From UBA1737 sp964474685 (GTDB lineage: Bacteria; Bacillota_I; Bacilli_A; ML615J-28; CAG-313), in assembly GCA_964474685.1 (NCBI GenBank), contig CAYYTE010000041.1, positions 1 to 11,061 of the forward strand: a DNA stretch of 11,061 nt, in the 5' to 3' direction. Position numbers and translations under genes: made by a program. This document shows positions 1-7,367 of this stretch, piece by piece. Numbering within the stretch: the first letter of the stretch is position 1; every line of letters starts with the position of its first letter. The notes under the pieces are model-generated. The model did no database searches. It was given only the letters and a program-made list of their open reading frames with translations, and was not told the DNA's origin.

Positions 1-300
1 AGAATCAAAAAGTTTGTAAATGATAGAGATTGGAATCAATTTCATTCCCCCGCAAATCTTGCAAAATCAATTTCAATTGAAGCAGCTGAACTTTTAGAAT
101 GTTTTCAATGGAGTGATAATAATTATGATTTTGAGGATGTTATCAAAGAACTAGCGGATGTTATGAATTATTGTATTCAGATGTCACAAGTATTAGATGT
201 TGATATTTGTAAAATAATTAATGATAAATTAGATGAAACAGAAAAGAAATACCCTATTGATAAAGCTAAAGGGGTTAGTACTAAATATACGAAATTATAA
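1..300 (+). CDS. MazG-like nucleotide pyrophosphohydrolase, 5'-truncated by the window edge
   Basis: The reading frame is open from base 1 and ends at TAA 298-300, giving 99 residues. The start lies outside the window, so perhaps 10-15 residues are missing. The visible protein carries the all-alpha NTP pyrophosphohydrolase signature: RDWNQFHSPANLAKSI at residues 9-24, then IEAAELLE with the metal-binding pair E27/E30, FQW at 35-37, and a second pair E50/D53 in KELADVMNY. This EXXE...EXXD arrangement coordinates Mg2+ in MazG, RS21-C6 (dCTPase) and dUTPase-type enzymes, which hydrolyse (d)NTPs to the monophosphate and pyrophosphate in the cytosol. The short single-domain size fits the house-cleaning MazG-like group rather than two-domain MazG. 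The exact nucleotide substrate cannot be read from sequence. No terminator hairpin follows, so read-through into the lipoprotein 73 bases downstream is possible. Confidence 0.85.
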   Translation, partial: RIKKFVNDRDWNQFHSPANLAKSISIEAAELLECFQWSDNNYDFEDVIKELADVMNYCIQMSQVLDVDICKIINDKLDETEKKYPIDKAKGVSTKYTKL

Positions 301-373
301 AAATTATATTTTCTTTCACTTTACTTCAAGTTAATCGTATTTGTTGTTTTGTTCGAAAGATTTTGGAGGTAAA

Positions 374-1799
374 ATGAAACAAATTAATAGAGCCCTAATG
401 GGACTTGTAATGTTATTTACACTACTTGTTGGTTGTTCAACCGTAGTAGAGGAATTAGTTATCACTTATGGTGATAGAGCTGAGTTAAAAATTGGTGAAA
501 CTTTACAATTAAAATGTAATAAGACAAATGGTATTTTAGATGATATTATATGGTCTATTGAAGAGGATAAATCAGTACAAGAAAGTTGTATAACGTTAAG
601 TGATACTGGGAATGTATTAGCAAACTTTGTTGGTTCTGCAGTAGTTGTAGCTAGAGCTGGTAATTATTCAGATTCCATCATTATTAAAGTTGTGGATATT
701 GAAAAAAGTCTTTCGATATCAACAAACCAACCGGCTATCAATGTGGGGGACTCCCTTGAGATAGATATTACTGCTCGTCCAATTGAATTATTGGATCAAG
801 TAAGTTATGAAATAACAACAGGCGAAACGCTTGCTACTATATCAAATAATATATTAACTGCTGTGAAACCTGGGACAGTAAAATTAAGAGCGAAAGTAGA
901 AGACATATATAGCAATGAACTTACAATTGAAATTGTATCGAATAATGAATTATCACAGATTGTACTTTCTGTATCTACAACTTCTCTTGCGGTTGGTTCA
1001 TCGGTTGATTTAATTACTACTACGTATCCGATGGGAGTTGAAGCAAATATTTCTTTTCAAGTTAAGAAGAATTCAAACGCAGTTTCAATTGTTGGAAATA
1101 AACTTCAAGCTCTTCTTCCGGATAAAGAGGTTGTGATTGTTGCAATTGCAAATGGTATTATTAGTAATGAGATATCGATTACTACAAAATCTTCAATAAT
1201 TATCCCAGAATCTATAAATTTATCCATTAATAAAAGTGTATTAGGTATAAATGAAATAGCTACTTTATCTGTTGAAACAATTCCTAGTAATGCAACAGAA
1301 CAGATTAGTTTTGCTATAAAATCGGGAAATTCAGTTTGCTCATTAAATTCTAATATTATCACGGGTCTTAAAATTGGAACTTGTGTTGTTGTAGCTTACT
1401 ATAATGATATATTCAGTAATGAGATTTCTATTTCTGTTGAGGATAAAATATTAGACCCCTACGAAGGAATGAGTAGTACTACTTTTTATAGGAACTATTC
1501 TGTTGCTCAATCAAAAATAGATAGTTATTATCGTTCTCTTCATTACTTTATGTCTGGTGACATTGTTGTACCCGATCAAGCTCCTAATCTAAGTGACTAT
1601 AGGCCGAAATATAATGATATGTATATTCGTAACTCTGACGCTAATTTATCTGTCGATAAGAGTACGTACACAGTTGTGGATTCTGTAAATAGTGAAGTTT
1701 TAAAAGTATATGAAGGGGGAGCATATATATCTTTAAATGAGGTAGCAGCGTACTTATTTGCTTTTGGTGATGTCCCCGCAAACTATATTACGAAAAATT
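374..1799 (+). CDS. Lipoprotein with four Ig-like (Big_2-type) repeats, 3' end lost in assembly gap
   Basis: The frame is open upstream to 341, but the ATG at 374 is preferred: it has a GGAGG at 365-369, and starts a clean signal peptide (MKQINRALMG, hydrophobic stretch to residue 19) with lipobox LVGC at 18-21, so C21 should be lipidated and the protein anchored outside the membrane. Residues ~22-355 form four beta-rich units of about 80 residues (22-106, 110-188, 193-270, 276-355). Each ends in a variant of [YIF]S[ND]E[IL]SI and contains the VG(D/E/S)S/T-L entry strand typical of bacterial Ig-like group 2 domains. Residues 363-475 are a different domain: FYRNYSVAQSKIDSYYRS, SGDIVVPDQAP, and GGAYISLNEVAAYLFAFG. 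I do not know its function. The frame runs into 100 N at 1800; the apparent in-frame stop at 1907-1909 depends on an arbitrary gap length and should not be trusted. Adhesion or surface binding is the usual role of such repeats; inference only. Confidence 0.8.
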
Positions 1800-1899
1800 N
1801 NNNNNNNNNNNNNNNNNNNNNNNNNNNNNNNNNNNNNNNNNNNNNNNNNNNNNNNNNNNNNNNNNNNNNNNNNNNNNNNNNNNNNNNNNNNNNNNNNNN
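1800..1899. other. Assembly gap (100 N)
   Basis: Exactly 100 consecutive N, the conventional size for a scaffold gap of unknown length. It interrupts the C-terminal domain of the upstream lipoprotein. The true missing length, and therefore the frame that re-enters at 1900, is unknown. The three possible frames after the gap close at TAG 1902-1904, TGA 1907-1909 and TAA 1921-1923, so the lipoprotein (or another gene hidden in the gap) must end by 1923. Confidence 0.97.
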
Positions 1900-1927
1900 C
1901 TTAGTTTGAATGGGCTATATTAATTTG

Positions 1928-1956
1928 TTGCAAAAAGTAATCGTTTGTGTTAAAAT
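1928..1956 (+). promoter_or_regulatory. Promoter of the cls-CBS-trpS unit
   Basis: TTGCAA at 1928-1933, 17-base spacer, TAAAAT at 1951-1956, with a TGT extended -10 triplet at 1948-1950. The predicted start is about 1963, giving a leader of only about 25 bases before the cls ATG, too short for a T-box or other riboswitch. This is the only clear promoter seen upstream of the five closely spaced + strand genes. Confidence 0.7.
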
Positions 1957-1986
1957 AAATAAGAGTAAAATGAAAAGGAGGAAATT

Positions 1987-3528
1987 ATGAAGGCAAAAAA
2001 AATATTCAAAAGTTTGTTTTCGAGGTTTACTATAACTTCTCTAATAATAATTTCTGAATTTGTACTTTTTTTATATTTTCTAATTGATTTATATCAATTA
2101 ACTTGGCTTGTTTTAATTGTAGGAATCCTTGTAAATATTCTTGTTTTTTTACATATAGTAAATATGGATATGAATCCAGACTATAAGTTGCCTTGGATTT
2201 CCATTGTTCTAATTGTTCCTATTTTAGGGGGGTTAATCTTTTTAATGTTCCATAGTAACCGTTTAGGGAAAAAGGATGTTAAAAAGTTTAATGTAATTAA
2301 AGAGTGTTTATATAAACATGAAGATGGATTGGCTGAAAAAGAAGCAAAACTAGCCTTACATGATTCAGACCTGGGAGTATTTAATCAATTTCAATATATT
2401 GTTAAATCTTCAAATGTAACTATACATAGAAATACGAATGTCGAATACTTTGATAGTGGCGAAAAGATGTTTCCGGATTTATTAGCGGATTTAGAAAATG
2501 CTAAAAAATTTATATTTATAGAGTTTTTTATTATTGAACCCGGTGTAATGTGGAACAGTGTTTTAAGCATATTGAAAGAAAAAGCAAATGCGGGTGTTGA
2601 TTGTCGTGTTATATATGATGATATGGGAAGTATAAAGACTCTTCCCAATCACTATGATGTGTTCCTTAGAAAAAATGGAATAAAGGCTTCTGCTTTCAAT
2701 CCTTTTAAACCCATCCTTTCCGCAATTCATAACAACCGCGATCATAGAAAGATTGTTGTGGTAGATGGTATTATTGGTTATACGGGTGGTATTAATCTTG
2801 CGGATGAATATATAAACAAAAAAGTTCGATTTGGTTATTGGAAAGATGCGGCTGTACGACTTGAAGGAGAAGCAACAAGAAACTTGACGGCACTATTTTT
2901 GTCCGCATGGGATTATTTAAATGGAAAGATAAGCCGCTATGAAACCTTCTTGGATGTTGAGAATACGATTCGTAATGATTCTTTTGTAATGCCTTTTGGG
3001 GATGGACCGAAACCGTTATATAAAGAGGAAATTGGTAAAACTGTTTTTCTAAATCTAATTAATCAAGCGACAAAGTATGTATATATTACTACCCCATATT
3101 TAATCATTGACCATGAATTAATGAACTCTTTAAAAGTAGCAAGTAAAAGAGGTGTCGAGGTTTGTATTATTACACCTCATATTCCTGATAAAAGAATTCC
3201 TTTTATTCTTACAAGAAGTAGTTTTATTCCTTTGATTGATGCTGGGTGTCATATATATGAATTTACCCCTGGTTTTATTCATGCAAAAAATGTAATTTCT
3301 GATGATAAATTATTTATTTGTGGTACTATTAATTTTGATTATAGAAGTCTTGTACATCACTTTGAATGTGCAATGATTTCCTACAATAGCGAATGCTTGT
3401 TTGACGCAAAAGCTGATTTCATCAAAACGATTGCTGTTTCACACGAAGTATCAAGAGAAGAAGCTAAACTATCAGTCAATGATCAACTCACGAAAGAGTT
3501 TGTTCAATTCTTATCACCATTAATGTAA
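1987..3528 (+). CDS. cls: Cardiolipin synthase, phospholipase D superfamily
   Basis: The 513-residue protein has the standard bacterial Cls layout. The hydrophobic N-terminus has segments around 15-33, 39-58 and 69-88 (PLDc_N membrane anchor). Two PLD domains follow with HxKxxxxD motifs: H253/K255/D260 followed by GYTGGIN, and H432/K434/D439 followed by GTINFDYRS. These four histidine/lysine pairs form one active site at the membrane. Members of the family condense two phosphatidylglycerols into cardiolipin plus glycerol; length is slightly above the usual ~480-510. The start is set by AAGGAGG at 1975-1981, five bases before ATG. It is first in the unit, 12 bases before the CBS gene. A relative using other phospholipid donors cannot be excluded, but the two intact catalytic motifs make an active transferase very likely. 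Confidence 0.93.
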   Translation: MKAKKIFKSLFSRFTITSLIIISEFVLFLYFLIDLYQLTWLVLIVGILVNILVFLHIVNMDMNPDYKLPWISIVLIVPILGGLIFLMFHSNRLGKKDVKKFNVIKECLYKHEDGLAEKEAKLALHDSDLGVFNQFQYIVKSSNVTIHRNTNVEYFDSGEKMFPDLLADLENAKKFIFIEFFIIEPGVMWNSVLSILKEKANAGVDCRVIYDDMGSIKTLPNHYDVFLRKNGIKASAFNPFKPILSAIHNNRDHRKIVVVDGIIGYTGGINLADEYINKKVRFGYWKDAAVRLEGEATRNLTALFLSAWDYLNGKISRYETFLDVENTIRNDSFVMPFGDGPKPLYKEEIGKTVFLNLINQATKYVYITTPYLIIDHELMNSLKVASKRGVEVCIITPHIPDKRIPFILTRSSFIPLIDAGCHIYEFTPGFIHAKNVISDDKLFICGTINFDYRSLVHHFECAMISYNSECLFDAKADFIKTIAVSHEVSREEAKLSVNDQLTKEFVQFLSPLM

Positions 3529-3540
3529 GGAGCAAAAATT

Positions 3541-3951
3541 ATGAATGTTTTATTTTTTTTAAGACCAAAAGAAGAAGTAGTTTATTTATGTGAAAATTAC
3601 ACGCTTAGACAAACTATGGAAAAAATGGAAAGATATCGTTATACATCCGTTCCAGTTTTGTCAAAAGATGGCAAATATCTAGGTACTGTTACGGAAGGAG
3701 ATATATTGTGGTATATCAAAGAATGTAAAGATTTTAATATCCGTTCATCTGAATCTATAGAGCTATCTACTATTCATAGAAATCGGGATAATTCACCCAT
3801 ATATATAAAATCAAGTATGGAAGATTTGTTTTCGAGAATCAATCAACAAAACTTTATTCCAGTACTTGATGACAGGGATTATTTTATAGGTATTGTTACA
3901 AGAAAAGATGTAATTGAATATTTCTTATCAAAAATACCAAAAGAAAACTAA
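3541..3951 (+). CDS. Two-CBS-domain protein (Bateman module)
   Basis: A 136-residue cytosolic protein made of almost nothing but a CBS pair. CBS1 spans about 10-60 with TSVPVLSKDGKYLGTVTEGD (35-54) and CBS2 about 75-130 with FIPVLDDRDYFIGIVTRKD (105-123). The T51/D54 and T120/D123 positions match the Thr/Asp that contact the ribose of bound adenosine nucleotides in this fold, so binding of AMP, ATP or a related ligand is plausible. No catalytic or transport domain is fused. The N-terminus (MNVLFFLRPKEEVVYL) resembles small CBS proteins I recall from other Bacillota. A good AAGGAG (3527-3532) overlaps the cls stop. It sits 12 bases after cls and 31 before trpS, so it is co-transcribed. What it regulates is unknown; the neighbours are candidates only by position. 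Confidence 0.85.
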   Translation: MNVLFFLRPKEEVVYLCENYTLRQTMEKMERYRYTSVPVLSKDGKYLGTVTEGDILWYIKECKDFNIRSSESIELSTIHRNRDNSPIYIKSSMEDLFSRINQQNFIPVLDDRDYFIGIVTRKDVIEYFLSKIPKEN

Positions 3952-3982
3952 AAGAATATAATAAGAAAGAAAAGGTAATGAA

Positions 3983-5059
3983 ATGAAAAAGATTATTTTG
4001 ACAGCAGATAGACCCACAGGACGTCTTCATATAGGACATTATGTAGGTTCTTTAGAAAGAAGAGTTGAGTTACAAAACAGTAATATATATGATGAAATAT
4101 ATGTAATGATTGCCGATGCACAAGCTTTAACAGACAATTACGATAATCCTGAAAAAGTAAGAGACAATATTATTGAGGTTGCTTTGGATTATTTATCAAT
4201 CGGAATTGACCCTAAGAAGACTACGATTTTTATCCAATCAATGATTCCCGCATTATGTGAATTAACATTCTATTATATGAATCTCGTTACACTTGCGCGT
4301 CTTGAAAGAAACCCTACGGTTAAAGAAGAAATAAAACTTAGAAGGTTTGACTCGTCTATACCGAGTGGATTTTTAAATTATCCGGTTTCACAAACAGCTG
4401 ATATTACTGCTTTTAATGCAAATTGCGTTCCGGCGGGTGAAGACCAAATGCCTATGATTGAACAAGCACGTGAAATTGTTCATAGTTTTAATTATACTTA
4501 TCATACCGACGTTTTAGTAGAACCAAATATTTTATTACCTACAAAGAGTGTATGTAAAAGATTACCTGGGACTGATGGAAAAGCAAAAATGAGTAAATCT
4601 CTTGGTAACTGCATTTATCTTTCCGACTCAAGTGATGATGTTAAGAAGAAAGTAATGTCTATGTTTACTGACCCGAATCATTTAAAGGTATCGGATCCTG
4701 GACAAGTAGAAGGCAACCCCGTATTTATTTATTTGGATGCTTTTTGCACAGATGAAGTAGTTAAAGAATTTTCGAAAGATTATCAAAGTTTACAAGAAGT
4801 GAAAGACCACTATTCAAGAGGAGGCCTTGGCGACGTCTTAGTTAAAAAACTTTTGATATATTCTTTAGAGAAGATACTTACTCCGATTCGTGAACGCCGC
4901 AGTTACTACGAAAACCATATTGAACTCGTATATGACATATTAAAAGAAGGTTCAAAAAAGGCAAATGAAACAGCAGAAAAAACGATGAAAAGAGTTCGTG
5001 AAGCTATGAAGATTAATTATTTTGATGATGATGCAATCATTAAAAAATATGAAAAATAA
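3983..5059 (+). CDS. trpS: Tryptophanyl-tRNA synthetase
   Basis: A 358-residue class I aminoacyl-tRNA synthetase that charges tRNA-Trp with tryptophan using ATP. The HIGH motif is intact in RPTGRLHIGHYVGSL (H16-I-G-H19) and the KMSKS loop is exact at 202-206 (GKAKMSKSLGN). AGEDQMPMIEQAREI at 151-165 is the conserved TrpRS GEDQ segment, and TADITAFNA (138-146) lies in the active-site region. Length is within the normal 330-360 range and nothing is missing. The start has a GAAAAGG ribosome site at about 3969-3975; an out-of-frame ATG at 3978 is ignored. No T-box leader precedes it: only 31 bases separate it from the CBS gene, and the promoter-proximal leader is also short, so Trp-responsive tRNA-sensing control is not seen here. 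The last 11 bases overlap the zinc-ribbon gene. Confidence 0.97.
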   Translation: MKKIILTADRPTGRLHIGHYVGSLERRVELQNSNIYDEIYVMIADAQALTDNYDNPEKVRDNIIEVALDYLSIGIDPKKTTIFIQSMIPALCELTFYYMNLVTLARLERNPTVKEEIKLRRFDSSIPSGFLNYPVSQTADITAFNANCVPAGEDQMPMIEQAREIVHSFNYTYHTDVLVEPNILLPTKSVCKRLPGTDGKAKMSKSLGNCIYLSDSSDDVKKKVMSMFTDPNHLKVSDPGQVEGNPVFIYLDAFCTDEVVKEFSKDYQSLQEVKDHYSRGGLGDVLVKKLLIYSLEKILTPIRERRSYYENHIELVYDILKEGSKKANETAEKTMKRVREAMKINYFDDDAIIKKYEK

Positions 5060-5492
5060 AAAAACCATTCTTATTGTATCTATTTGTGTTTTTTTATCCC
5101 TTCTAATTTTAGGATTGGTTTTTGTAATTCAAAGATTTCAATCATTGTTTCAAGTTTTTGATGAAATGATGAACGGCAATTCCGAAGGGGATGAACTACC
5201 TAATATTATTAATAAAATAATGTTAAGTTTTGGATTGTTATTTTGTGGTATGATTGGTTTTGTAGTATCAACTAGTTTATTATTTAAACAGATTAAACTT
5301 AATAAAACAATCAATAATACATGTGAAAAATTAATGGTTTATTGCCCAAATTGTAAAAAACCAAATTCAAATGATGCTACTTTTTGTAAAGAATGTGGTT
5401 CAAACTTAAAAAAAACTTGCCCCGTTTGCCAAACAATCAATTCTATAGATAGTAAATATTGCACAAATTGTCAATATAAATTTAAGGAGTAG
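5049..5492 (+). CDS. Membrane protein with C-terminal double zinc ribbon
   Basis: A 147-residue protein with two predicted transmembrane helices (about 6-28 and 57-79) and a cysteine-rich tail. The tail holds two four-cysteine ribbons: C99PNC102...C113KEC116, and C124PVC127...C138TNC141. CxxC pairs spaced 11 residues apart are the double-zinc-ribbon pattern (DZR type), common in small membrane proteins of Bacillota; function is usually unassigned. The ~27 residues between the helices (EMMNGNSEGDELPN) and the ribbon end should lie on opposite sides from helix logic, with the ribbon most likely cytosolic. The start is uncertain: the ATG at 5049 overlaps the trpS stop (11-base overlap, coupled translation likely); ATGs at 5025, 5028 and 5031 and TTG 5022 are in frame, and none has a clear Shine-Dalgarno. 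The stop is four bases before the next gene's start. Confidence 0.75.
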   Translation: MKNKKTILIVSICVFLSLLILGLVFVIQRFQSLFQVFDEMMNGNSEGDELPNIINKIMLSFGLLFCGMIGFVVSTSLLFKQIKLNKTINNTCEKLMVYCPNCKKPNSNDATFCKECGSNLKKTCPVCQTINSIDSKYCTNCQYKFKE

Positions 5493-5496
5493 AAAT

Positions 5497-6222
5497 ATGA
5501 AAAAGTTAATTGTAATTTTCCTTAGCATTTCTTTTTGTTTTTTAATTGGTTCTTGTAAATCTTACCCAGTTGTATCTGTGGAGTACATAGTAAATGAGGA
5601 ATCATATTCTGTAAAAGAAACAAAGAAATATGCAGAAAACCTAGAATATACCAATAAAGGTTATTTATTTGATGGCTGGTATATAAGTAAAAATTATACG
5701 ACAAAATTTGATTTTAAAACAAAAATCACTTCGAATATGAATTTATATGGAAGAACGAAAGATTGTAGTGAGGTTAATAAATTATTTGTAAAAGATGTTA
5801 AAAAAGGAGTGTTCTCTTATAATGAAGTAGTTGATTCACTACCTTCTACATCCATCCTTAAGGGAGCATACTTAAAAGAACGATTCCGATTAGATTATCA
5901 ACAAGTGTTTAGCGTTTCGGGTATTAGTTATGGGGGTTCTTTAACATATTATCCTCTTGAGAATAAGGGAACATTCACATATGAGAATCAAACAAACTCA
6001 ACGCAATTAGTTATCGAGTTTACTGCGAATTTTGATGCTACAAATGATAATTATTTTAAAGACTTTGTTGTAACTAGTAAGGAAGGAAGCCAAACGTTAA
6101 ATAGTCAGACTATCGAAAAAGCAAGGAATGCAATAACAGAGGTTAATAAAGCCCAATTAGCTGTATTAACTATTGTTAGTAATACGGAGTCACTAAGAAC
6201 GATTATTTTTGATTTAAATTAA
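5497..6222 (+). CDS. Lipoprotein with one InlB-type B-repeat
   Basis: A 241-residue exported protein. The first 20 residues are a lipoprotein signal peptide (KK, hydrophobic run to 18, lipobox LIGSC with C20). Residues ~26-86 match the InlB B-repeat (Listeria-Bacteroides repeat, Flg_new) pattern: strand VSVEYIVNEESYSVK, then GYLFDGWYISKNYTTKFDF (55-73), KITSNMNLYG (76-85). This is a small ubiquitin-like surface module found in many Gram-positive cell-surface proteins. The remaining ~150 residues (from about 90) are not recognised; they read as beta-rich (e.g. FSVSGISYGGSLTYYPLE) with a helical stretch at 204-220. AAGGAG at 5484-5489 overlaps the previous gene's stop, so the two are translationally close and the zinc-ribbon protein and this lipoprotein may work together (inference from position). 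It ends at the shared hairpin with ansA. Confidence 0.8.
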   Translation: MKKLIVIFLSISFCFLIGSCKSYPVVSVEYIVNEESYSVKETKKYAENLEYTNKGYLFDGWYISKNYTTKFDFKTKITSNMNLYGRTKDCSEVNKLFVKDVKKGVFSYNEVVDSLPSTSILKGAYLKERFRLDYQQVFSVSGISYGGSLTYYPLENKGTFTYENQTNSTQLVIEFTANFDATNDNYFKDFVVTSKEGSQTLNSQTIEKARNAITEVNKAQLAVLTIVSNTESLRTIIFDLN

Positions 6223-6252
6223 AAAAAAACATGAGTTGCCTCATACTTTTTT
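6221..6252. terminator. Bidirectional hairpin terminator between lipoprotein and ansA
   Basis: Stem ATGAG 6231-6235 / CTCAT 6240-6244 around a four-base loop, flanked by nine A on the left and CTTTTTT on the right. For ansA (minus strand) the loop reads GCAA, a GNRA tetraloop, followed by a nine-base U tract, so this direction is the stronger. The stem overlaps the ansA stop codon (TGA at 6243-6241). The stem is only five pairs, so strength is moderate. Confidence 0.65.
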
Positions 6253-7239
6253 ATATAATATATCATTTGCTATTGTAGTATAGAACATTTTTTTGATTTC
6301 TTTCATATCTTTTGTTTGTGATAATATCCACATTAATTTAGCAAGTACCGCCTCCGACGTCATATCATATGCGTCTAAAACATGTTCCTTGGTACGTAAG
6401 TCGGCACCCACTTCATATACTGACATATGAGAACCTTCATTTTGGACTTGAGTTGTCATTATAACTGGTTTTCCTGAATTCGTATATTCTTTAATTATTG
6501 TTTTAAAGTTGTCTTCTTCCAAGTCGGGAATTCCGCCTACCCCATAACTTTCGATAATTAAACCATCATAACGACTACAATAAAAGGATAGAACCTCATT
6601 AGAAATCCCTGGGAACATTTTTAATAATCCGACATTTGTATTAAGTGATGAATAAAATATAGGTTTTTTATATTGGAACTGAATGTATGGAAAAATTTTT
6701 CCATCTTGAATAACAGATAGAAATGGATAATTAATGCTAGAAAAGGCGCTGAAACTTTTGCTATGAGTTTTTCTTGCTCTTGTACCTAGTATTACTTTAC
6801 CATCAAAAACTATTTGTACACCAGAGGCATAATCGCTTGATGCATATATAAAACTATCAAATAAATTTGTTTTTGCATCTGTAACTTCTTTGGATATTGG
6901 TTTTTGAGATCCTGTTAATACAATTGGTTTAAAAGACTGTTGAATCAAATAGGATAAAGCACTTGTGGTATAGGCCATTGTGTCGGTACCATGTAAAATT
7001 ACAAATCCATCATAAATTTCATAATTATCTTTTATCAGTTTTGCGAGCATAAGCCAATGCTTTGGCCGAATGTTCGTACTATCTAAGTTACATAATTGGA
7101 AAGTAGATATATCACAAATATCCTTTAAATTAGGAAGGGAATTTAGAATCTCTTCAGTTGATAAAGTTGGTGTTAATCCAAAACTTCCAGTTCTAGAAGC
7201 AATCGTACCACCTGTAGCAATCATTAATATCTTTTTCAT
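6241..7239 (-). CDS. ansA: L-asparaginase, type I (cytoplasmic)
   Basis: A 332-residue asparaginase that hydrolyses L-asparagine to aspartate and ammonia. The first catalytic motif is at the very N-terminus, IATGGTIAS (7-15) with nucleophile T12; the second is ILHGTDTMAYT (81-91) with T85/D86; the catalytic lysine is K157 in TRARKTHS. Spacings T12-T85-K157 parallel those of E. coli AnsA. There is no signal peptide, which fits the cytoplasmic type I enzyme rather than the periplasmic type II. Length is normal (about 330-340). The start is supported by GAGGT ten bases upstream (plus-strand ACCTC, 7247-7251). It is a single-gene unit, convergent with the lipoprotein and divergent from the 257-aa gene. 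Glutaminase side activity cannot be judged from sequence. Confidence 0.93.
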   Translation of the reverse strand: MKKILMIATGGTIASRTGSFGLTPTLSTEEILNSLPNLKDICDISTFQLCNLDSTNIRPKHWLMLAKLIKDNYEIYDGFVILHGTDTMAYTTSALSYLIQQSFKPIVLTGSQKPISKEVTDAKTNLFDSFIYASSDYASGVQIVFDGKVILGTRARKTHSKSFSAFSSINYPFLSVIQDGKIFPYIQFQYKKPIFYSSLNTNVGLLKMFPGISNEVLSFYCSRYDGLIIESYGVGGIPDLEEDNFKTIIKEYTNSGKPVIMTTQVQNEGSHMSVYEVGADLRTKEHVLDAYDMTSEAVLAKLMWILSQTKDMKEIKKMFYTTIANDILYKKV

Positions 7240-7256
7240 ATAATTTACCTCAAGTA

Positions 7257-7262
7257 TATTTT
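7257..7262 (-). promoter_or_regulatory. Extended -10 promoter of ansA
   Basis: Reading the minus strand, TTTGTGT precedes TAAAAT (plus-strand ATTTTA, 7257-7262). The TGT triplet is an extended -10. No good -35 hexamer lies at 16-18 bases. The stretch GTTTGTGTTAAAATA is almost identical to the -10 region of the cls promoter (1944-1957). The leader to the ansA ATG would be only about 11-12 bases from the predicted start, with the ribosome site immediately downstream, which lowers confidence. Confidence 0.4.
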
Positions 7263-7334
7263 AACACAAACTATGAAAAAACTCACTAATATTGAAAACA
7301 ATTAAGCAAATAATGGTAAGAATTAATGAAATGT

Positions 7335-7343
7335 TGTTATAAT
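7335..7343 (+). promoter_or_regulatory. Extended -10 promoter of the 257-aa gene
   Basis: TGT TATAAT at 7335-7343, a perfect -10 with extended element; no convincing -35 at the expected 17-base distance (7315-7320 is GGTAAG). Predicted start is about 7350, just ahead of AAGGAG at 7353-7358. The leader is very short. Confidence 0.5.
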
Positions 7344-7367
7344 AATAGTAATAAGGAGAATTGAAAT

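Noticed and set aside
341..373. Upstream start at 341 for the first lipoprotein
   Set aside because: The GGAGG sits inside this extension and the signal peptide begins properly at 374.
1105..1362. Minus-strand 85-residue open frame inside the Ig-repeat lipoprotein
   Set aside because: Antisense shadow of a clear coding region; no ribosome site and hydrophobic composition explained by the opposite strand.
1..1799. MazG-like enzyme plus neighbouring genes as a toxin-antitoxin or defence island
   Set aside because: Only a house-cleaning MazG-like domain is present; no toxin, nuclease effector or mobile element adjoins it, and the neighbour is a surface lipoprotein.
1800..1909. Reading the lipoprotein through the N run to the TGA at 1907
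   Set aside because: Gap length is conventional, so the frame after it is not known.
2391..2745. Two overlapping minus-strand frames inside cls
   Set aside because: Antisense to the conserved first PLD domain of cls, no start signals.
3952..3982. T-box or attenuator before trpS
   Set aside because: Only 31 bases, no stem-loop, no terminator, no specifier region.
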